The notes under the pieces are model-generated. The model had not been told where the DNA came from. It ran no database searches and worked only from the letters and a program-made list of their open reading frames with translations. Positions 16,797 to 26,142 of a DNA stretch of 64,000 nt are shown here, piece after piece. Position numbers and translations under genes: made by a program. The stretch lies in assembly GCF_010731875.1 (NCBI RefSeq), contig NZ_AP022595.1:2294001-2358000 (forward strand). Reading direction: 5' to 3'. Each line of letters starts with the position of its first letter. The stretch's first letter is position 1. Source of the DNA: Mycolicibacterium sarraceniae. Lineage in GTDB: Bacteria > Actinomycetota > Actinomycetes > Mycobacteriales > Mycobacteriaceae.

Positions 16797-17767
16797 TGGT
16801 GGTAGCGCTGGACGATCTGCTGGAGCGCCTGCATGTGGTCGCGCTGCCGATGCGGGTGCGCTTCCGCGGCATCATGGTTCGCGAAGTGGCGCTGATCGAC
16901 GGGCCGACGGGCTGGGGTGAGTTCGGTGCGTTCGTCGAATACGAACCACCCGAGGCCGCGCACTGGCTGGCATCGGGCATCGAATCCGCTTACGGCACAA
17001 GACCGCCCGTCGTGCGTTCGGTGATTCCCATCAATGCAACGGTGCCTGCCGTGCCGGCCGAGCAGGTGCCCGAGGTGCTGGCCCGATTTCCGGGGGCGCG
17101 CACGGCCAAGGTGAAGGTGGCCGAGCCGGGGCAGACACTGGCCGACGACGTCGCCCGGGTGAATGCGGTACGGGCGCTGATCCCGACGGTGCGGGTGGAC
17201 GCCAACGGGGGGTGGACGGTTGAACAGGCGGTGGCCGCCGCGGCGGCATTAACTGCCGATGGTCCAATCGAATACCTCGAGCAGCCGTGCAAGACAGTGG
17301 ACGAACTGACCGAGGTGCGCCGCCGCGTCGCGGTCGCGGTGGCCGCCGACGAGAGCATCCGCAAGGCCGCCGACCCGTTGGCGGTGGTGCGAGCGCGCGC
17401 GGCGGACATTGCGGTGCTCAAGGTCGCACCGCTGGGTGGGGTCGCCGCCATGTTGGCCATCGCCGCCGAGATCGACATTCCGGTGGTGGTGTCGAGCGCG
17501 CTGGATTCCGCGGTCGGTATCGGGGCCGGGCTGGCCGCGGCGGCGGCGCTGCCCCGCTTGGGGCATGCGTGTGGGCTGGGCACCGGCGGGCTGTTCGTCG
17601 AAGACGTCGCCGATATCGCGCCCGTCGATGGCGGCCTGCCCGTCGGCGATGTGGCGCCCGATCCGGCGCGCCTCGCCACGCTCGCCGCCCCGGTCGAGCG
17701 CCGCGACTGGTGGATCACCCGCGTCCGCGAGTGCTACCCGCTGCTCAGCTCGCGGTCAATGCCCTGA
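16796..17767 (+). CDS. menC: o-Succinylbenzoate synthase
   Basis: MenC is an enolase-superfamily dehydratase that converts SHCHC to o-succinylbenzoate. The 323-residue protein shows the catalytic Lys pair (TAKVKVAEPG near residue 104 and VLKVAPLGGVAAM near 207) and metal ligands in VDANGGW (Asp), EYLEQPC (Glu) and AADESIR (Asp). Length agrees with the M. tuberculosis homologue (326). ATG 16796 overlaps the stop of the upstream acyl-CoA synthetase. The last 7 codons overlap the minus-strand TetR remnant, so the exact C-terminus may have been altered. Confidence 0.93.
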   Translation: MVVALDDLLERLHVVALPMRVRFRGIMVREVALIDGPTGWGEFGAFVEYEPPEAAHWLASGIESAYGTRPPVVRSVIPINATVPAVPAEQVPEVLARFPGARTAKVKVAEPGQTLADDVARVNAVRALIPTVRVDANGGWTVEQAVAAAAALTADGPIEYLEQPCKTVDELTEVRRRVAVAVAADESIRKAADPLAVVRARAADIAVLKVAPLGGVAAMLAIAAEIDIPVVVSSALDSAVGIGAGLAAAAALPRLGHACGLGTGGLFVEDVADIAPVDGGLPVGDVAPDPARLATLAAPVERRDWWITRVRECYPLLSSRSMP

Positions 17768-17885
17768 GTTCAGCGATCGCAGTGCGCATGAAATACGCCA
17801 GGTCGTGGTCGTCGGCGGCCAGCCACTGCTCGAATGCCAGCCCGAATACTGCTGCGGCGGTTTCCGCGGTCAGCCGCGCGGGTCG
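17745..17885 (-). pseudogene. C-terminal remnant of a TetR-family regulator
   Basis: The final 45 residues on the minus strand (LTAETAAAVFGLAFEQWL, then a helical tail ending LRALTAS) resemble the C-terminal ligand-binding helices of TetR regulators. The DNA-binding domain is missing: upstream of about 17885 the frame enters sequence that, on the plus strand, is an AraC/GlxA-type regulator. It thus abuts another truncated gene tail to tail, pointing to a deletion that removed the 5' part of both. Confidence 0.45.
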
Positions 17886-18296
17886 CCCAGACCGTCGCGC
17901 GCTACGTCGTCCTGCATCTGCGCCGCCCGGGCGGGCAAACCCAATTCGCCGCACCCGTGTGGGTGCCGCGGGCACGACGGCAGCCCGTCGGTGATGTGCA
18001 GGAAGCCATCGAGTCCGAACCCGGGTTCAGCCCATAGCATTTCGGATCTGGCTCGTCGTGCCGCGATGAGTCCGCGGCACTTCACCCGGGTGTTCACCTA
18101 CGAGGTCGGCGAGGCACCCGGCGCCTACGTCGAACGCGTGCGCACCGAAGCCGCGCGCCGTCAGCTGGAGGAGACCGACGACACCGTCGTCACCATCGCC
18201 GCCCGCTGCGGATTCGGAACGTCGGAAACCATGCGCCGCAACTTCATTCGGCGGGTCGGAGTATCGCCCGACCAATACCGCAAAACCTTTGCCTGA
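17886..18296 (+). pseudogene. GlxA-type AraC regulator remnant, N-terminally truncated and frameshifted
   Basis: The C-terminal DNA-binding domain is clear: ISDLARRAAMSPRHFTRVF (first helix-turn-helix), then CGFGTSETMRRNFIRRVGVS (second), ending PDQYRKTFA. Before it, a different frame reads VAQTVARYVVLHLRRPGGQT and PVWVPRARRQPVGDVQEAIE, the linker typical of GATase1-like (DJ-1/PfpI) AraC regulators. The frames switch near 18030. The entire N-terminal amidotransferase-like domain is absent. It is immediately upstream of a DJ-1/PfpI gene remnant, a common pairing for this regulator type. Confidence 0.6.
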
Positions 18297-18308
18297 CAGG
18301 AGCTTCCC

Positions 18309-18599
18309 ATGCAGATCGCGATCGACCTCGCGCTGTGGCTGGCCGGCCAGATCGGCGGTGAGCATCGCGCCAAGGTCATTCAGCTGTCGATCGAATACGA
18401 CCCGCAGCCGCCGTTCGATTCGGGGCATATGTCGAAGGCCTCGGCGGCCACCAAGGCCAGCGCTACCGCGCTGATGGCCAAGGATATGGCCAACCCCACC
18501 CAGCTCAAGGCCATGACGTCGCTGTTATGGACCGGTGCCATCGAAGCGGCCCGGTCGCGAGGCAGGCGCAAACGGGGGCGCGTAGCCTCTCCGAGGTGA
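18309..18599 (+). pseudogene. DJ-1/PfpI family protein with a large internal in-frame deletion
   Basis: The protein begins MQIAI, the normal start of this family, and then jumps straight to DLALWLAGQIGGEHRAKVIQ and FDSGHMSKASAATKASATAL, which normally lie near residue 150-200. The central 110-130 residues, including the nucleophile elbow with its Cys, are absent. The junction lies in gatcgcgatcgac at 18313-18325 with the repeated ATCG as possible microhomology. The reading frame is kept. It cannot retain the family activity. It overlaps the GTG of bpoC by four bases. Confidence 0.65.
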
Positions 18600-19387
18600 T
18601 CAACCTGGCCTACGAGGAAAACGGCTCCGGCGATCCGGTCCTGTTCATCGCTGGCACCGGAGGCGCAGGGCGCACCTGGCACATTCACCAGGTCCCGCCG
18701 TTCGTGGCGGCAGGCTATCGCTGCATCACCTTCGACAACCGGGGGATCGGGGCCACCGAGAACGCCGGCGGCTTCGGCACTGAGCAGATGGTCGCCGACA
18801 CCGCCGCCCTCATCGAGCAGGTCGCCGACGGCGGCCCGGCCCGGGTGGTGGCGATGTCGATGGGTGCCTACATCGCCCAGGAGCTGATGCTGGTCCGCCC
18901 CGAACTCGTCAGCCAGGCCGTGCTGATGGGCACCCGCGGACGCCTGGACCGCATCCGGAAATCGATCCGCGCCGCCGACGTCGAACTCACCAAGGCCGAA
19001 ATCCAGCTGCCAGCCGCTTATGCCGCGAAAGTGCGTGTGCTGGAGAACTTCTCGCCTAAGACGATCAATGACGAGAAGGCCATCGGGGACTGGATGGAGA
19101 TGTTCACCGCGTTCCCGATCAAACGCACCCCGGGCCTGGCCGCACAGCTCGAGGTGTATCCGAAGGACAACCGGCTGGCCGCCTACCGGTCGATCCCCAC
19201 CGAGGTGCTGGTGATCGGATTCGCCGACGATGTGCTCACCCCGGCGGTGCTGGGCCGCGAGGTCGCCGATGCCCTGCCCAACGGGCGCTATGTGCAGATC
19301 GGCCACACCGGTCACCTCGGATTCCTAGAGCGTCCAGACACCGTGAACAACGCCATGCTGGACTTTTTCGCAGGCACGCTGGTCTAA
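18596..19387 (+). CDS. bpoC: Alpha/beta hydrolase (BpoC-like)
   Basis: This 263-residue alpha/beta hydrolase matches Rv0554 in size (262) and position between menC and menD. Features are the oxyanion loop FIAGTGGAGRTWHIHQ near residue 18, the nucleophile in VVAMSMGAYIAQE near 89, the Asp in VIGFADDVLTP near 207 and the His in IGHTGHLGF near 236. In M. tuberculosis BpoC is called a putative bromoperoxidase or serine hydrolase without a proven substrate. GTG 18596 is chosen because the family match starts with INLAYEENGSG; it overlaps the end of the DJ-1 remnant. Confidence 0.85.
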   Translation: MINLAYEENGSGDPVLFIAGTGGAGRTWHIHQVPPFVAAGYRCITFDNRGIGATENAGGFGTEQMVADTAALIEQVADGGPARVVAMSMGAYIAQELMLVRPELVSQAVLMGTRGRLDRIRKSIRAADVELTKAEIQLPAAYAAKVRVLENFSPKTINDEKAIGDWMEMFTAFPIKRTPGLAAQLEVYPKDNRLAAYRSIPTEVLVIGFADDVLTPAVLGREVADALPNGRYVQIGHTGHLGFLERPDTVNNAMLDFFAGTLV

Positions 19388-19411
19388 ATCGACGTGTGAC
19401 ACGCTGTAGTG

Positions 19412-21037
19412 GTGAACCCATCGACGGCCCAGGCACGTGTCGTCGTCGACGAATTGATTCGCGGCGGCGTCCGCGACGTCGTTCTGTGCCCCGGTTCCCG
19501 TAACGCCCCGCTGGCCTTCGCGCTCTCCGACGCCGACGGTGCCGGCCGGCTTCGCCTGCACGTCCGCATCGACGAACGCACCGCGGGTTTTCTTGCCATC
19601 GGCCTGGCGGTCGCCGACCGCGCCCCGGTGTGTGTGGCGATGACGTCGGGCACCGCGGTGGCCAATCTGGGACCCGCCGTCGTCGAGGCGAACTACGCCC
19701 GCGTGCCGCTGATCGTGCTGTCGGCCAACCGGCCCTACGAGCTGCTGGGCACCGGCGCCAACCAGACCTTCGAGCAGCTCGGCTATTTCGGCACTCAGGT
19801 CCGTGCGGCGATCAGCCTGGGCCTGGCCGAAGGCGGGCCCGACAAGCTCGAGGCACTGAACGCGCAGTGGCGTTCGGCGACCTCCCGGGTGGTGGCCGCG
19901 GCCACCGGGGCCCGCACGGCCAACGCCGGCCCGGTGCAGTTCGACATCCCGCTGCGCGAGCCGCTGGTGCCAGATGCCAACGCGGGTGCCACCGACTACC
20001 CGTCTGGTCGCCCGGATGGAAAACCGTGGACCTACAACCCGCCGGTGAACTTCGATCAGCCCCTGACCATCGACGTCACACCCGACACCGTGGTGATCGC
20101 CGGGCACGGCGCCGGTGTGCACCCCAACCTTGCCGCGCTGCCCACGGTCGCCGAGCCGACCGCGCCGCACCCCGCCAACCCCCTGCATCCACTCGCACTG
20201 GCGCGGTTACGGCCCCGCCAGGTGATCATGTTGGGCCGGCCTACGCTGCACCGGCCGGTGTCGACGCTGCTGGCCAATCCGTCGCTGCCGGTGTTCGCCC
20301 TGACCACCGGGCCCCGCTGGCCGGATGTCTCGGGTAACTCGCAGGCCACCGGGACCCGGGCCGAAACCACCGGTGCGCCGGACCCAGCGTGGCTGCAGCA
20401 CTGTGCGGAGGCCAACCGGCTCGCGAACGACGCGGTGCGCCACCAGCTGGCGGCCCACCCGCTGACCACCGGCCTGCACGTCGCGGCCGCGGTCGCCGAC
20501 GCGGTGCGGCCGGGGGATCAGCTCGTGCTCGGTGCGTCCAACCCGGTGCGTGACGTGGCGCTGGTCGGGCTCAACGCCGAGCGAGTGAAGGTGCGTTCCA
20601 ACCGCGGAGTGGCCGGGATCGACGGGACGGTGTCGACGATCATCGGCGCGGCCTTGGCGCACCCGGGCCGGACCATCGGGCTCATCGGTGACCTGACATT
20701 CGTGCACGACAGCTCCGGGCTGCTGATCGGCCCCACCGAGCCAACGCCGAAGAACTTGACGATCGTGGTGTCCAACGACAACGGCGGCGGCATCTTCGAG
20801 CTGCTCGAGCAGGGCGACCCGCGGTTCTCCGACGTGTCGTCACGGATCTTTGGAACACCCCACGACGTCGATGTCGGCGCGTTGTGCCGCGCCTACCACA
20901 TCGATTCCCGTCAGATCGAAGTCGACCAGCTGGGTTCCGCGCTGGCCGAAAAGCACGAGGGCATGCGGGTGCTGGAGGTCAAGGCCGACCGGTCCTCGCT
21001 GCGGCAGCTGCACGCCGCGATCAGGGCGGCGCTGTGA
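19412..21037 (+). CDS. menD: SEPHCHC synthase
   Basis: MenD is the thiamine-diphosphate enzyme that joins 2-oxoglutarate to isochorismate, the committed step of menaquinone synthesis. The N-terminal Pyr domain starts [20 protein letters not shown] with [15 protein letters not shown] and the catalytic Glu in [11 protein letters not shown]. The C-terminal PP domain has the Mg/ThDP motif region with [13 protein letters not shown] and [13 protein letters not shown]. Length 541 is close to the M. tuberculosis protein (554). Two GTG codons in tandem (19409, 19412) could start; 19412 matches the family start. The TGA overlaps the GTG of the next gene. Confidence 0.95.
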   Translation: MNPSTAQARVVVDELIRGGVRDVVLCPGSRNAPLAFALSDADGAGRLRLHVRIDERTAGFLAIGLAVADRAPVCVAMTSGTAVANLGPAVVEANYARVPLIVLSANRPYELLGTGANQTFEQLGYFGTQVRAAISLGLAEGGPDKLEALNAQWRSATSRVVAAATGARTANAGPVQFDIPLREPLVPDANAGATDYPSGRPDGKPWTYNPPVNFDQPLTIDVTPDTVVIAGHGAGVHPNLAALPTVAEPTAPHPANPLHPLALARLRPRQVIMLGRPTLHRPVSTLLANPSLPVFALTTGPRWPDVSGNSQATGTRAETTGAPDPAWLQHCAEANRLANDAVRHQLAAHPLTTGLHVAAAVADAVRPGDQLVLGASNPVRDVALVGLNAERVKVRSNRGVAGIDGTVSTIIGAALAHPGRTIGLIGDLTFVHDSSGLLIGPTEPTPKNLTIVVSNDNGGGIFELLEQGDPRFSDVSSRIFGTPHDVDVGALCRAYHIDSRQIEVDQLGSALAEKHEGMRVLEVKADRSSLRQLHAAIRAAL

Positions 21038-21558
21038 TCTCCCGCCTGACCGCCTTGCTGAACCCAGCTCTGCCGAGGCGCAATCCCGACGTCGTCGACA
21101 CCACGCGACGCAGAGTGTTGCGCTGGAGCAAATGTGCGGTGTGGATCCTGGTGGGTCTGGTCACGTTGCAGTCGCTGCTGCTGGTGGCCGGCGCGTGGCG
21201 CAACGATCGCCAGATCGAACGAAATATGGGGGTGGCTCAGGCCGAGGTGCTCTCGGCCGGCCCGCGCCGTTCGACGATCGAGTTCGTCACCCCCGACCGC
21301 ATCACCTACCGTCCTGAGCTCGGGGTGCTTTATCCCTCGGAGCTGGCCGAGGGGATGCGCATCTACGTCGAATACGATCGCAACGAACCGGATCTGGTTC
21401 GGGTGCAACACCGTACGGCTGCGTTGGCGATCATCCCGGCCGGCTCGACCGCGGTGGTGGCGTGGCTGATCGCCGGGCTGGTACTCGCCGGATTGGTGTC
21501 GCTCGAGCGACGGCTGGATCAGGTCGACATCAACTTGGACAGCCAGTTGTTGTCGTAG
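21034..21558 (+). CDS. DUF3592 membrane protein (Rv0556-like)
   Basis: This 174-residue protein has two membrane segments (residues about 31-51 and 132-156) flanking an extracytoplasmic beta-rich region ([20 protein letters not shown]) typical of DUF3592. It matches Rv0556 (171 residues) located between menD and mgtA. The GTG at 21034 overlaps the menD stop (GTGA), so it is coupled to menD. The last 13 codons overlap the convergent thioredoxin-like lipoprotein gene. No function is known. Confidence 0.8.
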   Translation: MISRLTALLNPALPRRNPDVVDTTRRRVLRWSKCAVWILVGLVTLQSLLLVAGAWRNDRQIERNMGVAQAEVLSAGPRRSTIEFVTPDRITYRPELGVLYPSELAEGMRIYVEYDRNEPDLVRVQHRTAALAIIPAGSTAVVAWLIAGLVLAGLVSLERRLDQVDINLDSQLLS

Positions 21559-22181
21559 ATGTCCACGGTCTTGTTCTTGGTGAGGTCGAATACCGTTGGG
21601 GTGCCGGTGTTGATCGGGTCGATCTCGTAGAGATACTCGAAATTCGTATCTTCCATGTCGGCAAGGTTCAGGGCGGGTTTCCCCGCCCGCATCGCGTCGG
21701 CCGCCGGCGTCGGCACACCGCTGTCGTGGGCCATATCGGCGATCTCGGTGGCGGTGGGTCCTTTGCTCCCTCGGCTCTGATGGCCCCAAAGGTCTTGGAC
21801 GAACGCCTGAAACGCCTTGGCCGACGTCTGTGGTCCGGCCGCCAGGAACAACGCGTTGCTCACCCGGTCGGAATAGCCGCCGGGTTCGTCATCGAGGAAT
21901 GTCAACGGACGGTAGGTGACGAGGAGTTGACCGAGATTCGTATAGCGGCGCAACTCGTCGCCGAAATCCTTCTGCAGATCGGCACAGTGATCGCACTGCG
22001 GTTCGGTGTAGATCTCGATGTGTCTGCGCGCGTTCGGGTCGCCGACGTCAATACCGAAGCCGTCCTCGCTGATCGCGGTAGCCGGTCCGCGCGGATCCAC
22101 CTGTGCCACACCGGCGATGTCCTTGCTGCAGCCGGCAACCAGCATCACCAACGCCACCACGACCACAGACCAGTACCGCAT
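21519..22181 (-). CDS. Thioredoxin-fold (DsbA-like) lipoprotein
   Basis: This 220-residue exported protein starts with a signal peptide and lipobox (LVAGC, Cys at about residue 18), so it should be anchored to the outer face of the membrane. The mature part has a thioredoxin-like fold with an [19 protein letters not shown] active site (CxxC as CDHC) near residue 62-65, and a cis-Pro loop near TGTPTVFDL. This arrangement matches the DsbA/DsbG-like DSBA oxidoreductases of mycobacteria that oxidise or isomerise exported disulfides. It is convergent with the DUF3592 gene, which it overlaps by 40 bases, and divergent from mgtA. Confidence 0.85.
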   Translation of the reverse strand: MRYWSVVVVALVMLVAGCSKDIAGVAQVDPRGPATAISEDGFGIDVGDPNARRHIEIYTEPQCDHCADLQKDFGDELRRYTNLGQLLVTYRPLTFLDDEPGGYSDRVSNALFLAAGPQTSAKAFQAFVQDLWGHQSRGSKGPTATEIADMAHDSGVPTPAADAMRAGKPALNLADMEDTNFEYLYEIDPINTGTPTVFDLTKNKTVDIYDNNWLSKLMST

Positions 22182-22270
22182 GCTCGCACGCTACCCGGTT
22201 CCACTTGTTTTTCGTGTCGTGTATGCCTGGGCGCAACCTCGTTGACAGGCATCGCTGCAACCCTCGAGTC

Positions 22271-23410
22271 GTGCGCGTTGCGATTGTCGCCGAGTCCTTC
22301 CTGCCCAACGTCAACGGAGTCACCAACTCGGTGCTGCGGGTGCTGGAGCATCTCCGCCGCACGGGTCATGAAGCGCTCGTCATTGCCCCGGACAGCCCGC
22401 GTGGTGAGCCGGCGGCCGAGCGTGTCCATGACGGGATCCGGGTGCACCGAGTCCCGTCCAAGATGTTCCCCAAAGTGACGTCGTTGCCGCTGGGTGTCCC
22501 GCGGCCACGCATGGTGGGCGTGCTGCGCGGCTTCGATCCGCATGTGGTCCACCTGGCCTCCCCGGCCCTGCTGGGGTATGGGGGAGTGCAGGCCGCACGG
22601 TTCCTCGGTGTGCCGACGGTGGCCGTGTACCAGACCGATATCGCCGGATTCGCCCAGAGTTATGGCGTCGGGGCGGCTGCGCGAGCGGCGTGGGCCTGGA
22701 ACAGGCACCTGCATTCCCGCGTCGACCGCACCTTGGCGCCGTCCACCGCAGCGATGGAAGATCTTGCTGCCCATGGCATCCCGCGGGTGCATCAGTGGGC
22801 TCGGGGTGTCGACGTCACTGGTTTCGCCCCGTCGGCGCGCAGTGGCGAGTTGCGCGAGCGGTGGTCGCCGGACGGCAAGCCGATCGTTGGGTTCGTCGGA
22901 CGGCTCGCGCCGGAGAAGCATGTCGAACGGCTGGCAGTGCTGGCCCGCCGCGACGACCTGCAGCTGGTCATCGTCGGTGACGGTGTCGATAGCGACAAGC
23001 TGCAGGCGCTGCTGCCGTCGGCGGTGTTCACCGGCGCCCTCTACGGACAGCAGCTGGCCGCCGCCTACGCGAGCATGGACGTATTCGTCCATCCGGGTGA
23101 GCACGAAACCTTCTGTCAGGCGGTCCAGGAGGCGATGGCCTCCGGTCTGCCGGTCATCGCACCCAACGCCGGCGGCCCGCGCGACCTCGTTGCGTCCTAC
23201 CGCACCGGACTGTTGCTGGGGGTCGACGAATTCGAGGCGCGACTGTCACAGTCGGTCGATCATCTGCTCGACGAACGCGCCCGCTATTCGGTGGCCGCGC
23301 GCCGCAGCGTGCTCGGCCGGACGTGGCCGACGATTTGCGACGAGCTAATCGGTCACTACGAGGCCGTGCGAGTCGAGGGACGCCGCCGTCGGCGCACTCG
23401 GGCAGCCTGA
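22271..23410 (+). CDS. mgtA: GDP-mannose-dependent alpha-mannosyltransferase MgtA (formerly PimB)
   Basis: This GT4-family glycosyltransferase of 379 residues (378 in M. tuberculosis Rv0557) has the GT-B fold: the N-terminal [20 protein letters not shown] motif, the linker [16 protein letters not shown] near residue 205, the donor-binding [19 protein letters not shown] (EX7E type motif) near 280 and a basic C-terminal tail RRRRRTRAA. From the literature on Rv0557, it mannosylates a glucuronosyl-diacylglycerol acceptor in lipomannan-type glycolipid synthesis. GTG 22271 starts the family match. It lies between DUF3592 and menG, as in M. tuberculosis. Confidence 0.9.
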   Translation: MRVAIVAESFLPNVNGVTNSVLRVLEHLRRTGHEALVIAPDSPRGEPAAERVHDGIRVHRVPSKMFPKVTSLPLGVPRPRMVGVLRGFDPHVVHLASPALLGYGGVQAARFLGVPTVAVYQTDIAGFAQSYGVGAAARAAWAWNRHLHSRVDRTLAPSTAAMEDLAAHGIPRVHQWARGVDVTGFAPSARSGELRERWSPDGKPIVGFVGRLAPEKHVERLAVLARRDDLQLVIVGDGVDSDKLQALLPSAVFTGALYGQQLAAAYASMDVFVHPGEHETFCQAVQEAMASGLPVIAPNAGGPRDLVASYRTGLLLGVDEFEARLSQSVDHLLDERARYSVAARRSVLGRTWPTICDELIGHYEAVRVEGRRRRRTRAA

Positions 23411-23422
23411 GGCTCGCCGTAC

Positions 23423-23675
23423 TCAACCCTTAATTGTTCCTGAGAAACCGTTCCATGCCGGCTGGTGCCCGCTGGGCACGAGGATCGGCTCCTTCACCTT
23501 CGAGGACGGACCGGACCAATCGGTGTCGAAGCCACCCGGCTCGATCAGCGTCACGTGAATGCCGAACGGTGATACCGCCGATCGACGACACCTGGATGAT
23601 GTGGCGGGCGCCGATCGCCCATTCCCGGCCGAACCCACGCGATGTGCCAGTGATGAACCAAACTTTTTCACTCAT
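23423..23675 (-). pseudogene. Short-chain dehydrogenase remnant with several internal deletions
   Basis: The minus strand starts with a normal SDR N-terminus [20 protein letters not shown], jumps directly to HIIQVSSIGGI (normally about 120 residues later), then switches frame to SPFGIHVTLIEPGGFDTDW (normally another 40 residues on). The active-site YxxxK region and most of the Rossmann fold are absent. At least two deletions and a frame change are required, all within 250 bases. Located between mgtA and menG, where M. tuberculosis has nothing comparable. Not functional. Confidence 0.65.
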
Positions 23676-23731
23676 CGCTTTGTCCAACGCGTGAGCTGTC
23701 CCACGATTCCCACTCGGGTAGCGTCGGCACC

Positions 23732-24418
23732 GTGAGCCGCGCGACGCTGGACAAAGATCCCCGCGAAGTGGCGTCGATGTTCGACGCCGTTGCGCGCCGC
23801 TACGACATCACCAACACGGTGCTCTCGCTGGGGCAGGACCGCTCCTGGCGGCGGGCGACCCGCGCGGCGCTGGGGATCGGGCCCGGCGATCGGGTGCTGG
23901 ACCTGGCGGCGGGCACGGCGGTGTCGACGGTCGAGTTGGCCAAATCGGGCGCGTGGTGTGTGGCCGCCGACTTCTCAGTCGGCATGCTGCAGGCCGGTGC
24001 CGCGCGGCCGGTGCCCAAGGTCGCCGGCGACGCGACGAAGCTACCGTTCGCCGACGAGGTGTTCGACGCGGTGACGATCAGCCTCGGCCTGCGCAATGTC
24101 GTCGACCACTCCGCCGGGCTGCGCGAGATGGCCCGTGTCACCAAGTCGGGTGGGCGGCTGGTGGTGTGCGAGTTCTCCACCCCGGTGGTGCCGGTGTTCT
24201 CGACTGTCTACAAGGAGTACCTGATGCAGGCGCTGCCGCGGGTGGCCCGCGCGGTGTCCAGTAATCCGGAGGCCTACGTGTATCTGGCCGAGTCCATTCG
24301 GGCCTGGCCCGACCAGGCGGCGCTGGCTGCCCAGATCCGCGATGCTGGCTGGTCAGATGTGCGCTGGCGCAACCTCACTGGTGGGATCGTCGCGCTGCAC
24401 GCGGCGGTCAAGGCCTAG
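23732..24418 (+). CDS. menG: Demethylmenaquinone C-methyltransferase
   Basis: This 228-residue SAM-dependent methyltransferase of the UbiE/COQ5 family methylates demethylmenaquinone at the last step before tail reduction. Motifs: [20 protein letters not shown] at the N-terminus (UbiE signature), the SAM-binding [17 protein letters not shown] near residue 50, [24 protein letters not shown] (UbiE signature 2) near 95 and [12 protein letters not shown] near 143. GTG 23732 is the start. Corresponds to Rv0558 (234 residues). Confidence 0.93.
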   Translation: MSRATLDKDPREVASMFDAVARRYDITNTVLSLGQDRSWRRATRAALGIGPGDRVLDLAAGTAVSTVELAKSGAWCVAADFSVGMLQAGAARPVPKVAGDATKLPFADEVFDAVTISLGLRNVVDHSAGLREMARVTKSGGRLVVCEFSTPVVPVFSTVYKEYLMQALPRVARAVSSNPEAYVYLAESIRAWPDQAALAAQIRDAGWSDVRWRNLTGGIVALHAAVKA

Positions 24419-24475
24419 TACTGCCGAAGTCGGCGCGCTGACGAGCGCTGTGCGCACGGGAACGCGCCGAAATCG

Positions 24476-26041
24476 CTAGCGGCCGACGTCGGCCAGCACC
24501 TGATACCCGGCGTTGTAGCCCGGGACGAACGTAATGCCCGGTCCGCCGTGGCAGCCCGCACCGCCGAGATAGAGGCCCTCGATCGGGATCGGCTCGTCGA
24601 TGAAACCCTTGGGCCCCGGCCGGTTCACACCCATCAACTCGGGCTGCAGCAGGCCGTGGCAGAAGTCACCGTTGGGCGCGGCGAACATGGTGTTCATGTG
24701 ATACGGCGCGAAAGTGATATCGCGGATCAGGATGTCCTTGAAGTTCGGGGCGTAGCGGGTGATCTTGTCGACAACCCGTTGTGCCATCTCGGTTTTCAGC
24801 TGTCCGTGCTGATCGCGGGGCGCCTCGATCGGGAATCCATAGGCGTACACACTCGCCGCGTGCTTACCCTCCGGCGCCATCTCGGGATCGCCGACCGTCG
24901 GCATCTGGATCGACATGGCCGGGTTGTCCGGTACCTCGCCACCGCGGGCCTTCTCCCATTGGCGCTGTTGCTCTTCGGGTGAGCCGAACATGCCGACCGA
25001 CATCTGCATACCGGGTTCGTTGAGGAAGTCGTACGGCGCGGCATACTGCGGTAGCCCGTCGAGGGCGAAGTGAATCTGCATGAACGACGCTCGGTGGTCG
25101 CGACCGGCGAGGCGGGTCACCAGCGACGACGGAAGATGTTCGACGCCAACGAGATCCAGCAGCGTGGTCTCCGGCGCCAGGTTGGACACCACGACCGGCG
25201 CGGTGATCACCTCGCCGTCCTTGAGGCGCACCCCGGTGACACGGGAGTCCGCCACCAGAATCTGCTCGACCTTGGTGCGATAGCGCATCTCGCCGGCTGC
25301 CTCGGTGAACAGATCGCGCAGATGCTCGGCCAGGACTCCGATACCGCCCTTGAGTTTAGTGGTCATCTGGCCGCCCTCCGGGGGCATGGCCATCGCGAAC
25401 GCCAAACATGTTGCGCTGCCGGGGGTGTAGGGCCCGCGGTAGGTGGAGTTCACCGCCAGGAAGGCCAGCATGCCGCGAATCACGGAGTGTTTTTCCTTGT
25501 CGGGGAGAAACCGGTCGACGACGTCCATCGCCGAGCCGAACAGCATCTCGTGGATGGCGCGGCGCTCGCTTTCATCTGCGGCACAGGCATACATCTCGTC
25601 GATGGTCTTCGGCAGCGCCAATGCGTCGAAACGGCCGAGTGCCTTGCCGGGCCCGGTGCTCCACGCATACAGGTTGGCCATGGCCATCACGGCGTCCATG
25701 CCGTGCTTCTCGTTGAGATGGGTCATCATCGCCATCGGGTCGCTGTGGAAGATCATCGCTTCCTCGCCGTTTTCCCCGAGGTTGACCGACATGATCTCCG
25801 ACTCGATCGTCGGCAGGGTGTCCAAGCCCAGCTCGCTGTTGATCTTCTGCGCGGTCGGGAAGCGCACGGATCCGGCGATCTCGTACTTGAACCCGTCGAT
25901 CAGCTCGACGGTGGCCGACATGCCACCGCTGTAGGTGTTGGCCTCCAGGCACAGCGTGCGCAAGCCCGCTCGTTGCAGCACCACCGCCGCGGTCAGCCCG
26001 TTGTGCCCAGCCCCCACGATGATCGCGTCGTAATCCGTCAT
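24476..26041 (-). CDS. FAD-dependent phytoene-desaturase-family oxidoreductase
   Basis: This 521-residue flavoprotein begins with the dinucleotide-binding fingerprint DAIIVGAGHNGLTAAVVLQR and the downstream Glu (LEAN), and ends with the second FAD motif LYLGGAGCHGGPGITFVPGYN. This is the CrtI/PYROXD2-like amine-oxidoreductase superfamily. Substrates of mycobacterial members are unproven. In M. tuberculosis the interval between menG and menJ instead carries Rv0559c and Rv0560c. It is not adjacent to carotenoid genes here, so a carotenoid role is not supported. Confidence 0.75.
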   Translation of the reverse strand: MTDYDAIIVGAGHNGLTAAVVLQRAGLRTLCLEANTYSGGMSATVELIDGFKYEIAGSVRFPTAQKINSELGLDTLPTIESEIMSVNLGENGEEAMIFHSDPMAMMTHLNEKHGMDAVMAMANLYAWSTGPGKALGRFDALALPKTIDEMYACAADESERRAIHEMLFGSAMDVVDRFLPDKEKHSVIRGMLAFLAVNSTYRGPYTPGSATCLAFAMAMPPEGGQMTTKLKGGIGVLAEHLRDLFTEAAGEMRYRTKVEQILVADSRVTGVRLKDGEVITAPVVVSNLAPETTLLDLVGVEHLPSSLVTRLAGRDHRASFMQIHFALDGLPQYAAPYDFLNEPGMQMSVGMFGSPEEQQRQWEKARGGEVPDNPAMSIQMPTVGDPEMAPEGKHAASVYAYGFPIEAPRDQHGQLKTEMAQRVVDKITRYAPNFKDILIRDITFAPYHMNTMFAAPNGDFCHGLLQPELMGVNRPGPKGFIDEPIPIEGLYLGGAGCHGGPGITFVPGYNAGYQVLADVGR

Positions 26042-26142
26042 GCGGCGGAGCTTATGACGGCCGAGGCCAGATTTGACGAAGTTTTGTCAAATTTGCCATT
26101 TCTGGGAAGCGGCAGGCTCGCGCCCACGCGACGCGACAGCCC

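Noticed and set aside
24476..26041. Carotenoid desaturase (crtI) assignment
   Set aside because: The FAD motifs fit the superfamily, but there are no carotenoid genes nearby and the PYROXD2-like group is equally likely.
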